The position numbers and the translations under genes were made by a program. The notes beneath the pieces were generated by a model. The model did not search any database. It was not told where the DNA came from and worked only from the letters and a program-made list of their open reading frames with translations. A stretch of 26,049 bases of DNA from positions 1 through 26,049 of the forward strand of contig CAYJPM010000010.1 in assembly GCA_964372145.1 (NCBI GenBank). The letters are read 5' to 3'. Shown here in pieces: positions 1 through 7,347 of the stretch (position 1 is the first letter of the stretch; every line of letters begins with the position of its first letter). The stretch is from CAKOSP01 sp964372145. Its GTDB lineage: Bacteria > Bacillota_I > Bacilli_A > RF39 > UBA660.

Positions 1-95
1 AAACCGAGAAGTTTGATTCCTACACTTATTATCATCATTATGAAAGTTATTTTAAGAATTAGTTTTGCGATTAAAACTTTGTCGTTTTCTTTCAT
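1..95 (-). CDS. 5' end of an unidentified leftward membrane protein gene (partial)
   Basis: Read on the minus strand, an ATG at 95-93 opens a frame that runs off the left edge (31 complete codons). It is preceded by a good Shine-Dalgarno (GAGGTG) six bases upstream. The visible peptide starts MKENDKVLIAKLILKITF and turns hydrophobic, so it probably begins with a membrane segment or signal anchor. Too little is present to name a family. It is divergent from lysS. Confidence 0.55.
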   Translation of the reverse strand, partial: MKENDKVLIAKLILKITFIMMIISVGIKLLG

Positions 96-129
96 GAATT
101 ACACCTCATTTTCTTGGAAATTTAGCGCT

Positions 130-157
130 ATTATACTATAATACAAGTTTAGTTGAA
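130..157 (-). promoter_or_regulatory. Candidate promoter for the leftward gene
   Basis: On the minus strand a perfect TATAAT (135-130) lies 16 bases downstream of a weak -35 TTCAAC (157-152), and about 35 bases before the ATG at 95. The -10 matches consensus; the -35 is poor. In DNA this AT-rich such matches occur by chance. Confidence 0.35.
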
Positions 158-345
158 TTCTTTTTTACTATATGAAAATTATAGTATTGGGTGAATTTTT
201 TAGAGATTTACTATGTGTGAATTCAATATGTAGTTTTTTTAATAAATATGGTAAATTTTAAAATTATGTTGTTATTTTTGTTTATTTTTTAAATATATTT
301 GAAAACAAGTATAAAATTTTATTTTGAACTTTATTTATTATGAAC

Positions 346-375
346 TTGTAATATTTATAGAAAATATGATAGAAT
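346..375 (+). promoter_or_regulatory. Candidate lysS promoter (extended -10)
   Basis: TTGTAA (346-351), an 18-base spacer and TAGAAT (370-375) preceded by TGA, giving an extended -10. The same TGN extension is seen before pyk and before the genes at 19451 and 20311, which supports the call. An alternative is TTGAAC (324-329) with TGTAAT (347-352). Confidence 0.4.
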
Positions 376-432
376 ACTAGTAGTTAATTAGTATTTTAAC
401 TATTATTTATTTTTTAGAAAGAAGGAATTTTA

Positions 433-1911
433 ATGAGAGAATTTACTGAACAAGAATTAGTAAGAAGAGAAAAGTTAAATAATTTAATAGACAAAGGAGT
501 TAATCCGTTTGGAACGAGATTTGATGTAACAACAAATTCAAAGAAACTAAAAGATGAGTATGAAATAAAGACTAAAGAAGAATTACATGAACTTAATATA
601 CCTGCGACTATAGCTGGTAGAATTATGACTAAAAGAGGAAAAGGTAAAGTAGGATTTTTCCATGTACAAGATAAAGAAGGACAAATTCAAGTATATATTA
701 AATTAGATGATGTAGGAGAAGAACAATATTCTATTTTTAATGATTCAGATTTAGGTGATATAGTAGGTATCGAAGGATACGTTATGAAAACTAATATGGG
801 AGAGTTATCAATTCATGCGACTAAATTTACACATTTAGTTAAAGCTTTAAAACCACTTCCAGATAAATTTCATGGTATAGCTGATCCTGAAATCAAATTA
901 AGAAAAAGATATTTAGATATGATAATGGATCCTGAAGTTAAAGATTTATTTTTTAAGAAACAAAAATTTTGGGCTACAGTTAGAAATTATTTAATGGAAA
1001 ATGATTTTTTAGAAGTTGAAACTCCAATACTTGAAAATAGTGCAGGTGGTGCAGCTGCGACTCCTTTTGCTACACATCATAATGCTCTTGATTTAGATGT
1101 GTTTTTAAGAATTTCAATGGGTGAATTATGGCAAAAGAAACTATTAGTAGCAGGTTATGAAAGAACTTTTGAAATAGGTAGACAATTTAGAAATGAAGGA
1201 ATGAGTCCTGAACATTTACAAGATTATACTCAAATGGAATTTTATTGGGCTTATGCTGATTATAAATTAGGTATGGATTTTGTTAAAGAAATGTATAGAA
1301 GAGTAGTTAAAGCAGTGCTTGGAAGATCTACATTTACATCAAAAGGGTTTGATATTGATATTGATGCAGAGTGGCAAATATATGATTTTGAAACTGTTGT
1401 TAAAGAAGGTACTGGAATTGATATATATAATGCTACAAAAGAAGATGTTATAAAAGTTTTAGAAAAAGAAAATGTTGAATTTAATCCTGAAATACCTTAC
1501 TGGAGATTAGTTGATGTATTATGGAAATTAGTTAGAAAGAATTTAGGAGGACCTGGATTTTTAGTTGGACAACCAGTTGAACTTAATCCACTTCCAAAAA
1601 GATTAGATGAAGATCCTAGAAAAGTTGCTCAATTCCAAGTTATTTTAGCTGGATCAGAAATGGGTAATGGATACTCTGAACTTAATAATGCAGATGATTT
1701 AGAAAGTAGATTTTTAGAACAAAGAGAAATGGCTGAAGCAGGAGATGAAGATGCACATTCACATGATGCAGAATTTATCGAAGCTTTAGAATATGGTATG
1801 CCACCTGCATTTGGATTTGGTGTATCTGAAAGATTATTTTCTACAATAGTTGATAGACCTATTAGAGAATGTGTTATGTTTCCACTTATGAAACCTAATA
1901 ATAAAGAATAA
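433..1911 (+). CDS. lysS: Lysyl-tRNA synthetase, class II
   Basis: Charges tRNA-Lys with lysine in the cytoplasm. The 492-residue length is typical. An N-terminal OB-fold anticodon-binding domain (about 55-150) is followed by the class II core. LRKRYLD (157-162 region) and THHNALDLD with LRIS (214-228) are characteristic of LysRS. Motif 2 is at FEIGRQFRNEG (about 246-256) and motif 3 at GFGVSERLF (461-469) with its arginine at 467. After motif 2 the sequence reads SPEHLQDYTQMEFYWAY rather than the SVRHNPEFTMMELYMAY of E. coli LysS, and GGAAATPF (205-212) has Thr where E. coli has Arg (GGASARPF), so this is a divergent LysRS type. The start follows AAGAAGG at good spacing. There is no T-box. 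The PH-domain gene follows 12 bases downstream. Confidence 0.93.
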   Translation: MREFTEQELVRREKLNNLIDKGVNPFGTRFDVTTNSKKLKDEYEIKTKEELHELNIPATIAGRIMTKRGKGKVGFFHVQDKEGQIQVYIKLDDVGEEQYSIFNDSDLGDIVGIEGYVMKTNMGELSIHATKFTHLVKALKPLPDKFHGIADPEIKLRKRYLDMIMDPEVKDLFFKKQKFWATVRNYLMENDFLEVETPILENSAGGAAATPFATHHNALDLDVFLRISMGELWQKKLLVAGYERTFEIGRQFRNEGMSPEHLQDYTQMEFYWAYADYKLGMDFVKEMYRRVVKAVLGRSTFTSKGFDIDIDAEWQIYDFETVVKEGTGIDIYNATKEDVIKVLEKENVEFNPEIPYWRLVDVLWKLVRKNLGGPGFLVGQPVELNPLPKRLDEDPRKVAQFQVILAGSEMGNGYSELNNADDLESRFLEQREMAEAGDEDAHSHDAEFIEALEYGMPPAFGFGVSERLFSTIVDRPIRECVMFPLMKPNNKE

Positions 1912-1923
1912 AAAGGAGAAAAA

Positions 1924-2313
1924 ATGGCGTATATAAAATATAAAGAATTGACAAAGTATTTTAATTTTGAAAGTGAAATTGATTCAGAAAATTTACCTAA
2001 ATATGTTTTAGATTATATACATTCTTCAGAGAATATATTAATTGCTTATAAAACTGCGAGAGATTTTGGGATATTTACAGATAAAAGAATGATATTGTTT
2101 GATAAAAATCCATTATCTACGATTAAGAAAACTCATGTTATACCATATAATTCTATATCGACTAGTGCGATTGGGTTTGGATTTAATACAGCTCAAATAT
2201 TAATGTCTTTAGATAGTGGTTATCCTTTACAACTTAATTTTGTGAAGATGAATGATTCTAAGAAAACAAATTTAAAAAATGTTTATATACATATGACAGA
2301 ACCAGGTTTATAA
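1924..2313 (+). CDS. Bacterial PH-domain protein (YokE/DUF1696-like)
   Basis: A 129-residue soluble protein with no signal or membrane segment. The central part, with ENILIAYKTARDFGIFTDKR (about 37-56) followed by ILFDKNPL and the VIPYNSIS strand, matches bacterial PH domains, where a strand such as FIFTNKRLIL is diagnostic. The family's role is mostly unknown; the fold usually mediates binding to proteins or membranes. It follows lysS by 12 bases behind a strong AAAAGGAG and is probably cotranscribed. The stop codon lies within the following terminator hairpin. Confidence 0.7.
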   Translation: MAYIKYKELTKYFNFESEIDSENLPKYVLDYIHSSENILIAYKTARDFGIFTDKRMILFDKNPLSTIKKTHVIPYNSISTSAIGFGFNTAQILMSLDSGYPLQLNFVKMNDSKKTNLKNVYIHMTEPGL

Positions 2314-2327
2314 CTTGGTTTTTTTAT
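2300..2327 (+). terminator. Intrinsic terminator after the PH-domain gene
   Basis: Nine-base-pair stem (AACCAGGTT / AACTTGGTT, one G-U pair) with a three-base loop, then a T run. The TAA stop at 2311-2313 is inside the hairpin. Confidence 0.8.
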
Positions 2328-2674
2328 AGTTTTTTATTTCCAAATGATTCATTTATTACTTTATATAATTCTTTTTTTATTAATAATATTTCTTCTTCAG
2401 TTGAATTTGTTTGTAGTTCAGGTTTGAAATTACTTTTAGTTTCTGGATATTGTAAATTAGTTATGTCTTGTGCATTTATTGTAATAAGTACTTCTCCAAG
2501 TAATATAAAAAAATTTCCTAAACTGTTTTGCTGGTTAACTGTTAAATTAGGAGCGATTAAAAAACCAGTCGCAGAAGATAAAAAAGCAAATTCGTATCCA
2601 CTTAAAGAAAATAGCCATTTAGAAAAAGAATTATAATCTTGATTTATGAATTCTTTATAGTTTTTATTGTTCAT
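2324..2674 (-). CDS. Hypothetical small protein of a Firmicutes-type family
   Basis: A 116-residue leftward gene, convergent with the PH-domain gene and divergent from pyk. The middle (about 30-72) is hydrophobic and contains LTVNQQNSLGNFFILLGE, a pattern I associate with short uncharacterised Clostridia/Bacilli proteins; the acidic C-terminal half looks helical. One or two membrane-associated helices are possible (24-44 and 52-68). No Shine-Dalgarno is visible before the ATG at 2674, which is unusual here, so it may be weakly translated or start elsewhere. The frame on the opposite strand (2424-2636) is shorter and lacks a ribosome-binding site. Function unknown. Confidence 0.6.
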   Translation of the reverse strand: MNNKNYKEFINQDYNSFSKWLFSLSGYEFAFLSSATGFLIAPNLTVNQQNSLGNFFILLGEVLITINAQDITNLQYPETKSNFKPELQTNSTEEEILLIKKELYKVINESFGNKKL

Positions 2675-2756
2675 ATATAATTATATGTTATAGTTTTTTT
2701 TAAATTAGTCTTATGTTAATAAAGAATTATATTTGTATAGATAATATTATATTTTC

Positions 2757-2785
2757 TTGAAAAAAATTAATATTTATGGTAAAAT
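2757..2785 (+). promoter_or_regulatory. pyk promoter
   Basis: TTGAAA (2757-2762), exactly 17 bases, then TAAAAT (2780-2785) preceded by TGG as an extended -10. This is one of the best sigma-A-type promoters in the window. Transcription would start near 2792, leaving a leader of about 25 bases. Confidence 0.75.
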
Positions 2786-2816
2786 ACCCTAGGTTCGAAG
2801 GGAAAAGAGAAGTTAT

Positions 2817-4229
2817 ATGAAAAAAACAAAAATTATATGTAGTATTGGACCGGCGTCTAATACAGTAGAAGTAATGAGTGAAATGGTTAATGCTGGAATG
2901 AATGTTGCCAGAGTTAATTTTACACATGCTACAATTGAAGAAAGAAATCAAGCTATTGAAACAGTTAGAGAAGTTAGAAAAGCAACTGGAAAAAATATTG
3001 CTATATTATGGGATACTAAAGGTCCTGAATTTAGAAGTGGTATTTTAGAAAATGATAAAATTGAATTAGTTGCTGGTAAAACTATTAGATTAGTAAAAGA
3101 AGATGTTAAAGGTAATGAAGAAAGATTTACAGTTAATCATCCTAGAGCTATTGATAGTTTAGAAGTTGGTAATATAGTACTTTTAGAAAATGCTAAAATG
3201 AAATTAGAAGTTATATCTAAAGAAGAAGATGGTGTTACATGTACTATTATTAATGGTGGTATATTAGGTAATAAAAAATCTATGAGTGCTCCTGGTATTA
3301 AATTAGATATACCATTTGTAAGTGAAGCAGATAGAGAAGATATTAAGTATGCTTGTACAGCAGGTGGAGAATTTTTAGCTATATCTTTTGTTTCTAGTAA
3401 AGAAGATGTTTTAGAAATTAAAGAAATATTAAAAGAAAACAATAGAGAAGATATGCAAATTATTTGTAAAATTGAAAGTCAATTAGGAATAGATGACTTA
3501 GATGCAATTTTAGATGAATCTGCTGGTATTATGATAGCTCGTGGTGATTTAGGAACAGAAATTCCTTCAGAAATGTTACCTATAGTTCAAAAACAAATGA
3601 TTAAGAAAGCTAGAGAAAAAGGTAAAATTGCTATCGTTGCTACTGAAATGTTAGAAACAATGATGGAAAATTCTAGACCAAAAAGAGCTGAAACAGCTGA
3701 TATTGCAACTGCAGTATTTGATGGAACAGATGCTGTTATGTTATCTGGTGAAACTACTATTGGTAAACATCCAATTGAAACAGTTAGAGCTATGGCTAAC
3801 ATATGTGTAACTGCTGAAAAACATTCTGAATTCGATTATATAACTAATTATAATAAAGAATTAAATATACCTACTGCAATTGCTGAATCAGTAGTTAGTA
3901 GTGCTAATAGATTGGGTGCAGATTTAATATGTGCAACTACTATGAGTGGATCTACTGCTAAAATGATTAGTAACTTAAAACCTAAAGCAACAATTTTAGC
4001 GTTAACAACTGACGAAAAAGTAGGAAGAGGACTTGCGCTTAACTATGGTGTATATCCAACTTTATTAAAAGTTTGTAATTCAACTGATGAAATTTTAACT
4101 GAAAGCTTAAATAAAGCTAAAGAAGTTATGGGACTTCAAGTTGGAGATATAGTTGTTACAACTGGTAATTTCCCTAATACTAAAGAAATTAAACCAACAA
4201 ACTTAATGAAAATTGAAATTATAAAATAA
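2817..4229 (+). CDS. pyk: Pyruvate kinase
   Basis: Converts phosphoenolpyruvate and ADP to pyruvate and ATP in the last step of glycolysis. At 470 residues it lacks the extra C-terminal PEP-utiliser domain of some Bacilli enzymes. Visible hallmarks: TKIICSIGPAS (4-14); the active-site region with Arg32 and NFTH (34-37, usually NFSH); DTKGPEFR (66-73); the catalytic Lys and metal-binding Glu in CKIE (217-220); ARGDLG with Asp244; VATEMLETM (274-282, usually TATQMLESM); and DGTDAVMLSGET (302-313). It is monocistronic with its own promoter and a perfect 12-bp terminator. Its ribosome-binding site is weak (AAGAGAAG). The last few codons and the terminator recur 1002 bases downstream. Confidence 0.96.
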   Translation: MKKTKIICSIGPASNTVEVMSEMVNAGMNVARVNFTHATIEERNQAIETVREVRKATGKNIAILWDTKGPEFRSGILENDKIELVAGKTIRLVKEDVKGNEERFTVNHPRAIDSLEVGNIVLLENAKMKLEVISKEEDGVTCTIINGGILGNKKSMSAPGIKLDIPFVSEADREDIKYACTAGGEFLAISFVSSKEDVLEIKEILKENNREDMQIICKIESQLGIDDLDAILDESAGIMIARGDLGTEIPSEMLPIVQKQMIKKAREKGKIAIVATEMLETMMENSRPKRAETADIATAVFDGTDAVMLSGETTIGKHPIETVRAMANICVTAEKHSEFDYITNYNKELNIPTAIAESVVSSANRLGADLICATTMSGSTAKMISNLKPKATILALTTDEKVGRGLALNYGVYPTLLKVCNSTDEILTESLNKAKEVMGLQVGDIVVTTGNFPNTKEIKPTNLMKIEIIK

Positions 4230-4269
4230 GTAAAATACTGAAAACTATTACTAAAAGTAATAGTTTTTT
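4208..4269 (+). repeat. 62-bp direct repeat, copy 1 (pyk 3' end plus terminator)
   Basis: This segment, from the last seven codons of pyk to the terminator T run, matches 5210-5271 at 60 of 62 positions by hand alignment with no gap. The offset is exactly 1002 bases. The two mismatches are A/T in the coding tail and A/G in the hairpin. Confidence 0.9.
4241..4269 (+). terminator. pyk intrinsic terminator
   Basis: Perfect 12-bp inverted repeat (AAAACTATTACT / AGTAATAGTTTT) with an AAA loop and a trailing T run. Confidence 0.88.
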
Positions 4270-4295
4270 GTTATTGTAATATAGGAGAAATAATA

Positions 4296-5054
4296 ATGAA
4301 AAATATTTTGATTAATGTGCCTCATTCCTCATTAAAATTATCTAAAGAATTTTTAGAAAGGATTTTAATAGATAATAATGAGTTGCAAAATGAATTGTAT
4401 TTATTGACTGATTTATATACAGATAAATTAATTAATGAAAATAAATATGAATGTGTTATAGCTAAGTATTCAAGATTGTATTGCGATGTGGAACGTTTTA
4501 GAGATGATCGTTTGGAATTAATGAGTAAAAAGGGTATGGGTGCAATATATACACATACCTCTAATGGTAAAAGTTTGTTATCATTTGATGATAACTATAA
4601 AAATAAAGTACTTAGTGAGTATTATGATTTATATCATAATGAACTAAAAGAAAAAACTGATTATATAATTAACAAATATGGAAAAGTAATAATTATTGAT
4701 ATTCATAGTTTTTCTTCTATCTTGATTGAAAAGTTGAAAATAAATACTGTTTCGCCTTTGCCTGATATATGTATTGGTTTTGACAATGTTTTTGTTGATT
4801 ATAATATCCTTAATATAATTAAAAATGAATTTATTAAAAGTGGTTACAAAGTTGATTTTAATTATCCATATTCAGGTTCGATTGTACCGCTCAAATATTT
4901 TAATAATCGTGATAAGAGAGTGACTTCATATATGATCGAAATAAATAAAGATGTTTACTTAGAAAATGATACTGTTGCTAAGAATAAATTAAATAAATTA
5001 AAGAATGTACTCGAATCAATTTTTAATAATATCACTGGGGATTATGATGAATAA
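4296..5054 (+). CDS. N-formylglutamate amidohydrolase-family protein (HutG-like)
   Basis: A 252-residue cytoplasmic protein. The pattern follows the N-formylglutamate amidohydrolase family: NVPHSS at 7-12 in place of IPHSG, then SRLYCDVERFRDD (59-71), MGAIYTH (81-87), IIDIHSFS (133-140, the conserved D-x-HS), PDICIGFD (156-163), and a NYPYSGS stretch followed by a MIEIN strand near the C-terminus. The family uses a zinc site to hydrolyse N-formylglutamate or related N-acyl amino acids. No histidine-degradation genes are nearby, so the true substrate is unknown. RBS AGGAG is well spaced. Together with the following 60-residue ORF it lies between two copies of the pyk 3' end, suggesting later insertion. 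No convincing own promoter is seen. Confidence 0.8.
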   Translation: MKNILINVPHSSLKLSKEFLERILIDNNELQNELYLLTDLYTDKLINENKYECVIAKYSRLYCDVERFRDDRLELMSKKGMGAIYTHTSNGKSLLSFDDNYKNKVLSEYYDLYHNELKEKTDYIINKYGKVIIIDIHSFSSILIEKLKINTVSPLPDICIGFDNVFVDYNILNIIKNEFIKSGYKVDFNYPYSGSIVPLKYFNNRDKRVTSYMIEINKDVYLENDTVAKNKLNKLKNVLESIFNNITGDYDE

Positions 5055-5226
5055 TTATTTTGATATGAATTATACAATAAATTTCAGTGATAATTTGTTA
5101 GAAATATTATTTAAAATCCAACATCGTATATATGAAATTCATGACTTAAATTGCATTCCGTGTTTTTTTACTTATGATGAGGCAATTGACTATAGAGATA
5201 ATTATATTAGAAAATTGAATTTATAA
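5044..5226 (+). CDS. Small hypothetical protein, overlapping the HutG-like gene
   Basis: A 60-residue ORF beginning MMNNYFDMNY and overlapping the preceding gene by 11 bases (ATG at 5044 or 5047, GGGG just upstream), so translational coupling is likely. It contains two Cys (LNCIPCFF) and a FTYDEAIDYRDNY stretch that looks helical. No family recognised. Its last codons (RKLNL and stop) are formed by the duplicated pyk tail read in a different frame, so the present C-terminus was created or trimmed by the duplication. It could be non-functional. Confidence 0.5.
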   Translation: MMNNYFDMNYTINFSDNLLEILFKIQHRIYEIHDLNCIPCFFTYDEAIDYRDNYIRKLNL

Positions 5227-5271
5227 AATAAGTAAAATACTGAAAACTATTACTAAAAGTAATGGTTTTTT
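5210..5271 (+). repeat. 62-bp direct repeat, copy 2
   Basis: Second copy of the pyk 3'-end/terminator segment at 4208-4269 (60 of 62 identical, offset 1002). It supplies the end and terminator of the 60-residue ORF. Confidence 0.9.
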
Positions 5272-5273
5272 TT
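5243..5273 (+). terminator. Duplicated pyk-type terminator
   Basis: Twelve-base-pair stem with one A-to-G change relative to the pyk copy (still a G-U pair), AAA loop and a longer T run. Confidence 0.83.
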
Positions 5274-5316
5274 ATTTAATTATGATATTATTATTACATA
5301 ATAAGGTAGGTAAGTT

Positions 5317-7347
5317 ATGGAAAATAATACTGAAGAAAAAGAAGTAATTGAGATTACTGATGAGATTTTAGAAAAAGAAGAAAAAGAAGTTCCTAAAAAA
5401 ATTAAGAAGAAATTTAGTTTTAAGAATCTAAGTAAAAAACAAAAGATTATAATATTAATGAGTGTTACTCTTGTTTTAATTATAGGTATTGTGTTAATAA
5501 TATATTTTGTATTATTAAATGATAAGGATGAAGAAGTAGTACAAAAAGAAGAACCTGTAGTACTTGAAATGAATAATTATAGATATGAAGATGGTACTTT
5601 AATATTCTTAGATGCTAGTGATAATGAAATAGGTACTTATGAATGTAATTTAAAAGATGAAAATAAGTGTATGATATCTTCTTATACTCAGGATAGTACA
5701 TTAACTAATGTTAAATATGTTAATGAAGAAAAAGAGTTATTAGAATTTGATATGCCTATATTTAATGAGAGATATGTATTTGTAACTGATGATGAAGTAA
5801 TAAACTTATATGATATTAAAAATAATGAAGTTATTGATACTTATAAGTTAGTAAAAAGATATAATGGTAATAATGTTATCGTTTTAAATAGTGAAGATAT
5901 GTATGGAGTACTTAATTTAGATGGAGAAGAAGTTACTACTACTGTTGAATTTAAATATGATAGTTTAGCTTATTTAGAAGGAACTGAGTCTATTTCATAT
6001 TCAGTAGATGATAAGTATGGAATTATTAATAAAGATGGAACTGTAGCTGTTTCAAATATAAGTAAAGAAATAGTTAGTTATAACAACTCAAATATATTAG
6101 CAGTTGGAAGTAATAGTAATTATACGTTAGTTGATAAAGACAACAATAAATTATTAGATGATTCTTATGATTTTATTAAAGTTACTAATGAATTTATTTA
6201 CTTAATCGAAGATAATAAACTTTATATTAGAGATAACAATATGAATAAATTAAATGAAGAAGTTATTGAGTTAACTCCAGTTGATGATTATAATGAATAT
6301 GTTATATATGATGAAAATTTTAGTAAAAAAGGTGAAGAAAATTCATTTGAAATTACTTTAACTGAAGAAAAAGTATTAAGTGTTAAATATGCAGATAAAA
6401 CATATTCTGTTAATACATATGAAGGTGTTTTAAATAATAAATATGAGTATGTAAATTATTTAAATGGTTATATTTATATATATGATGATGCCGAAAAAGA
6501 AAGTTTATCTGGAAGTTATAAATGTGAAAATGCAAATAACGTAAAGTCTGATAGTACAGTGTTTGATAATTGTTTTGTTGCTTTGGAATCTGATTTAAAT
6601 GGAGAAGGGGATCCATCTGGGTTTGTCCCAATATATAGTGAAAAATATATATTTGTAATGGATAAAAAAAGTGGTGTTACTAAAGATAATATATATTTGA
6701 TAGATTATAAAGAAACTGATGAGTCTAAAAAAGAAAAAGCTAATTACGCTAAAGTAGATGTTAATTTTAATGGTGAAGCAGGTAAAATTACTAAAGCTGC
6801 ATCTGCATCAAATTTATTAATAATGGCAGAAAATACTAGTGGTAATTTAGGAATGATAAAAATGGATGGAACTACAGTTTCTTCGTATATTAGATTTTTA
6901 TATACTTCAATAAAAGAATATAATGATACATATATTGTTAAAGAAACTGATGGATCATATCATATTATGTATCATCAAGATAACTTTGTAACTGATGAAG
7001 ATGCATCTATTACTAATGAAATAATATCTTATGGAACTAATTATATTAAAACTAAAGATAGCTCTGGAAAATTTGTTTTATATAGTTTTAGTGGTAAAGT
7101 TATCAGTAAACAGCTAGATGAAATAATAGCTAAAGATAATTTATTTTTAGGGGTATCTGGCAATGAAATAGAAGTTTATAGATATACTGATGGTACTGAC
7201 AATATACTTAAAACTGATGTTACTAAAGAAGGTAGTGTACTTGAATTTATAGATAATGGAACGAATGGATTTATAATTACTATGAAAGATGATAGCGATA
7301 AGATATTAAGTACTTATTCATTTGATCAAAATGGTGTGATTAAATAA
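5317..7347 (+). CDS. Membrane-anchored WG-repeat-like extracellular protein
   Basis: A 676-residue protein with a Glu/Lys-rich cytoplasmic N-terminus (1-43), one membrane helix (about 44-67) and a long extracellular part. Units such as MYGVLNLDGEE (195-205), KYGIINKDGTV (233-243) and NYTLVDKDNNK (268-278) match the WG repeat pattern (aromatic-G-x-I/L-N-x-D-G), which usually forms repeated beta-sheet structures. A module with GTYEC then Cys118 (107-118) recurs as GSYKC then Cys419 (399-419); each is followed by an aromatic-rich strand segment ending in a YD or DY pair. Disulfides 110-118 and 403-419 are plausible. The next gene overlaps by one base (TAATG), and all three surface genes up to 9916 look like one operon. 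RBS AAGGTAGG; a possible extended -10 lies at 5283-5291. Ligand unknown. Confidence 0.75.
   Translation: MENNTEEKEVIEITDEILEKEEKEVPKKIKKKFSFKNLSKKQKIIILMSVTLVLIIGIVLIIYFVLLNDKDEEVVQKEEPVVLEMNNYRYEDGTLIFLDASDNEIGTYECNLKDENKCMISSYTQDSTLTNVKYVNEEKELLEFDMPIFNERYVFVTDDEVINLYDIKNNEVIDTYKLVKRYNGNNVIVLNSEDMYGVLNLDGEEVTTTVEFKYDSLAYLEGTESISYSVDDKYGIINKDGTVAVSNISKEIVSYNNSNILAVGSNSNYTLVDKDNNKLLDDSYDFIKVTNEFIYLIEDNKLYIRDNNMNKLNEEVIELTPVDDYNEYVIYDENFSKKGEENSFEITLTEEKVLSVKYADKTYSVNTYEGVLNNKYEYVNYLNGYIYIYDDAEKESLSGSYKCENANNVKSDSTVFDNCFVALESDLNGEGDPSGFVPIYSEKYIFVMDKKSGVTKDNIYLIDYKETDESKKEKANYAKVDVNFNGEAGKITKAASASNLLIMAENTSGNLGMIKMDGTTVSSYIRFLYTSIKEYNDTYIVKETDGSYHIMYHQDNFVTDEDASITNEIISYGTNYIKTKDSSGKFVLYSFSGKVISKQLDEIIAKDNLFLGVSGNEIEVYRYTDGTDNILKTDVTKEGSVLEFIDNGTNGFIITMKDDSDKILSTYSFDQNGVIK

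Larger units (their letters stand above)
96..432. other. Divergent intergenic region with lysS leader
   Basis: This 337-base stretch separates the leftward gene from lysS. No ORF, tRNA or T-box is seen. It holds the candidate leftward promoter (130-157), a candidate lysS promoter (346-375), and a hairpin at 378-405 (10-bp stem with one G-U pair, 8-base loop) followed by a T-rich run at 406-415. The hairpin resembles an intrinsic terminator in the lysS leader, but its left arm overlaps the expected start of transcription. Confidence 0.5.

Noticed and set aside
4208..5271. Insertion sequence or transposon flanked by direct repeats
   Set aside because: No transposase or terminal inverted repeats are present, and the repeats are a functional gene end and terminator, far too long for a target-site duplication.
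6410..6631. Leftward ORF inside the first WG protein
   Set aside because: Its His/Tyr-rich translation is the typical antisense of AT-rich coding sequence; no start signal.
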